Assembly: GCA_964386565.1 (NCBI GenBank)
Contig: CAYLRU010000011.1
Span: 22,903 to 86,902, forward strand
Direction of reading: 5' to 3'
DNA: 64,000 nt
Source: CAYLRU01 sp964386565
GTDB lineage: Bacteria; Desulfobacterota; Desulfobacteria; Desulfobacterales; UBA5616
This document shows positions 62,453 through 64,000 of the stretch, one piece after another; position 1 is the first letter of the stretch; every line of letters begins with the position of its first letter. Position numbers and translations under genes: made by a program. The notes under the pieces were generated by a model. That model saw only the letters and a list, made by a program, of their open reading frames with translations, did no database searches and was not told the origin of the DNA.

Positions 62453-63751
62453 ATGGAACTTTATCGTCAGACCAATTCGCGATCTCTGTATGAACGCGCC
62501 AAAAAGGTTATTCCCGGTTGCCCGGTCTGTCCCGACGGCGGTATGTACGGACACTACAGCACATCCGTATGGGCGCGCGGAAACCCCATCTATTTTTCCC
62601 GGTCGGAGGGTTCACGATTCTGGGATGTGGATGGAAATGAGTACATCGATTACATGTGCGCCTATGGTCCCATGATTCTGGGGTATAATCACCCTGTAGT
62701 GGATGCAGCGGCCATGGCGCAATACAAAAAAGGAAATACCGTATCCCTGGCCTCTCCGGTAATGATCGAGCTTGCCGAACTTTTGGTCGATATGGTCTCC
62801 ATTGCGGACTGGGCCTTTTTCTCCAAAAACGGCGCCGACCCGACAAACCTATCCGTTATGGTGGCCCGGGCTGCAACCGGCCGGGAAAAAATCATTGCCA
62901 TTGACGGCGGATATCACGGCACCACACCATGGATGCAGGATCCCGGAAGCGGCGGTACCCTGGAAGAAGAAAGAGCCAACGTGATCCGGATTCCATGGAA
63001 CGATTATGAAAGATTCGAGGCGGTTGTAAACGAATATGACAACCAGGTCGCCGGATTTATCTCGACCCCTTATCATCACCCGGTCATCTTTGACAATGAG
63101 ATGCCGGCCCAGGGGTACTGGCAGAAAATCGAGGCCCTGTGCAGAAAAAAAGGAATCGTTTTGATCGTGGATGATGTAAGGGCCGGATTCCGGGCCGACC
63201 TGGCCGGTTCCAATGAGTATTTCGGTTTCAAACCCGATCTCATCTGCTTTGGAAAAGCCCTTGGCAACGGCTACCCCATATCCGCCCTGGTGGGAACGGA
63301 TGCATTGCGCGAGGCCATAACCGGCGTTTTTTACACCGGCACCCAGTTCTTTAACGCTGCGCCCATGGCAGCATCAGTGGCCACCTTAAAGGAATTGAAG
63401 AAAATCGACGGCGCAAAAAAAATGCTGAAAACCGGGGAAAAACTGGCAGACGGCCTGATCGATATTGCCAAAGGCCACGGCTTTGACTTGCGGGTTTCGG
63501 GTTTGCCATCCATGCCCTATTTTCGAATCACGAACCAGGATCCGCCTGTCCTGACCGAAGGGTTTGAAGCGCTCCACAAGGGGCTCCATGCGGACTGGAT
63601 TTCAGAATGTGTCCAACGGGGCGCCTACCTTGTGGATTATCATAATCACTTTATTTCCACCGCCCACACGGACGATGACCTTCAAAAAACATTCGATATC
63701 GCCGATGATGCGTTCAAGGCGGTTAAGAAGATACACGGAAATAAATTTTAA
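62453..63751 (+). CDS. Class III aminotransferase (glutamate-1-semialdehyde aminomutase-like)
   Basis: 432 residues. The PLP Lys lies in ICFGKALGNGYPISAL, with the Asp-containing VLIVDDVRAGFRAD upstream. FWDVDGNEYIDYMCAYGPMI and FFSKNGADPTNLSVMVARAA are typical of the HemL-like branch. Haem synthesis is not implied, as no hem genes are near and several hallmark residues differ. It likely acts on an amino- or keto-acid derivative. AAAGGAGG precedes the ATG. Operator 2 of the TetR regulator is 200 bases upstream. Confidence 0.9.
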   Translation: MELYRQTNSRSLYERAKKVIPGCPVCPDGGMYGHYSTSVWARGNPIYFSRSEGSRFWDVDGNEYIDYMCAYGPMILGYNHPVVDAAAMAQYKKGNTVSLASPVMIELAELLVDMVSIADWAFFSKNGADPTNLSVMVARAATGREKIIAIDGGYHGTTPWMQDPGSGGTLEEERANVIRIPWNDYERFEAVVNEYDNQVAGFISTPYHHPVIFDNEMPAQGYWQKIEALCRKKGIVLIVDDVRAGFRADLAGSNEYFGFKPDLICFGKALGNGYPISALVGTDALREAITGVFYTGTQFFNAAPMAASVATLKELKKIDGAKKMLKTGEKLADGLIDIAKGHGFDLRVSGLPSMPYFRITNQDPPVLTEGFEALHKGLHADWISECVQRGAYLVDYHNHFISTAHTDDDLQKTFDIADDAFKAVKKIHGNKF

Positions 63752-63784
63752 TCCCCGGGACCTGCATAAAAAATTGACGGAAAC

Positions 63785-63815
63785 GCTGCTTATAAATGCA
63801 GCAAAGACTTTTTTG
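63785..63815 (+). terminator. Weak terminator-like hairpin after the aminotransferase
   Basis: GCTGC (63785-63789) and GCAGC (63798-63802) form a 5-bp stem, and a run of Ts follows at 63810-63815. Confidence 0.35.
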
Positions 63816-64000
63816 ATGCGCACAACACGTTGTGTCATGGAGTACCGGTCACCCCGACCCGTATCCGGAGTGTTTGGATGTCAGCTCCACGAGATTGATG
63901 AAGGCCGAGTGACCCGCAAAAGAAAGATTTAAACCATGAAAAAAACAGGAGATACTATGAAAAAGCCCCCATACCCCGTTGACAGTTAAGTCAAGAGGCC

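Noticed and set aside
63956..63988. Ten-codon frame (MKKPPYPVDS) with AGGAG upstream at the right edge
   Set aside because: It stops at once; it may be the start of a frameshifted gene continuing beyond the window, but cannot be judged here.

Overview
The window looks like the chromosome of a strictly anaerobic, sulfate-reducing deltaproteobacterium, most likely Desulfobacterales. The evidence is a complete six-gene Hmc transmembrane redox complex (16-haem cytochrome HmcA through the Hdr-like HmcF), a tungsten-type aldehyde:ferredoxin oxidoreductase, a 2-oxoacid:ferredoxin oxidoreductase, an FmdE-type protein, and many acyl-CoA enzymes. No rRNA, tRNA, CRISPR array or intact mobile element was recognised.

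Layout. 1-2.2 kb: two overlapping CaiB/BaiF CoA-transferase genes (the first runs off the left edge), divergent from a metallo-beta-lactamase-fold hydrolase. 3.1-5.9 kb: DUF1847 protein and aldehyde:ferredoxin oxidoreductase. 6.2-14.1 kb: tandem UspA protein, hmcFEDCBA and a receiver-only response regulator. 14.2-16.4 kb: a convergent NarL/NarX-type regulator and sensor pair. 16.8-19.4 kb: two-subunit 2-oxoacid oxidoreductase. 19.4-25.6 kb: SDR39U1-type epimerase, DUF523/DUF1722 protein, FmdE fusion, TetR regulator and methyltransferase. 25.9-28.8 kb: histidine kinase, a truncated receiver remnant and a receiver-kinase hybrid. 28.8-32.0 kb: a giant TPR-GAF-AAA sigma-54 activator. 32.1-41.4 kb: a long plus-strand operon behind a consensus sigma-54 promoter, encoding a STAS protein, acyl-CoA dehydrogenase, two carboxyltransferases, biotin carrier, biotin carboxylase, enoyl-CoA hydratase and AtuA-like protein. 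41.6-44.2 kb: DinB-like TIGR03084 protein and CoA-transferase. 44.5-46.6 kb: Fe-S protein and MtaA/MtbA-like methyltransferase. 46.6-47.8 kb: a decay zone with three gene remnants. 47.9-52.6 kb: DUF1329 protein and a second giant sigma-54 activator. 52.6-55.6 kb: DUF47 protein and PiT phosphate transporter. 55.8-61.2 kb: minus-strand ferredoxin-nitroreductase, thiolase, acyl-CoA dehydrogenase and acyl-CoA ligase. 61.5-63.8 kb: TetR regulator between two matching operator palindromes, then a class III aminotransferase.

How it fits together. The 32-41 kb operon matches the enzymatic core of acyclic-terpene (Atu) or leucine/isovalerate (Liu) catabolism: dehydrogenate a branched acyl-CoA, carboxylate it with biotin, hydrate it. 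Here it sits in an anaerobe, is driven by sigma-54, and is probably controlled by the divergent TPR activator. Its two carboxyltransferases have complementary damage to their conserved glycine motifs, suggesting an obligate hetero-oligomer. Electrons from such oxidations could pass through ferredoxin enzymes and Hmc.

The most unusual structure is a set of degenerate tracts with an exact 7-bp period at several gene borders (about 3.88, 9.74, 16.37, 33.77 and 42.44 kb). They supply the stop codon of hmcC and probably the ribosome-binding site of a kinase gene.
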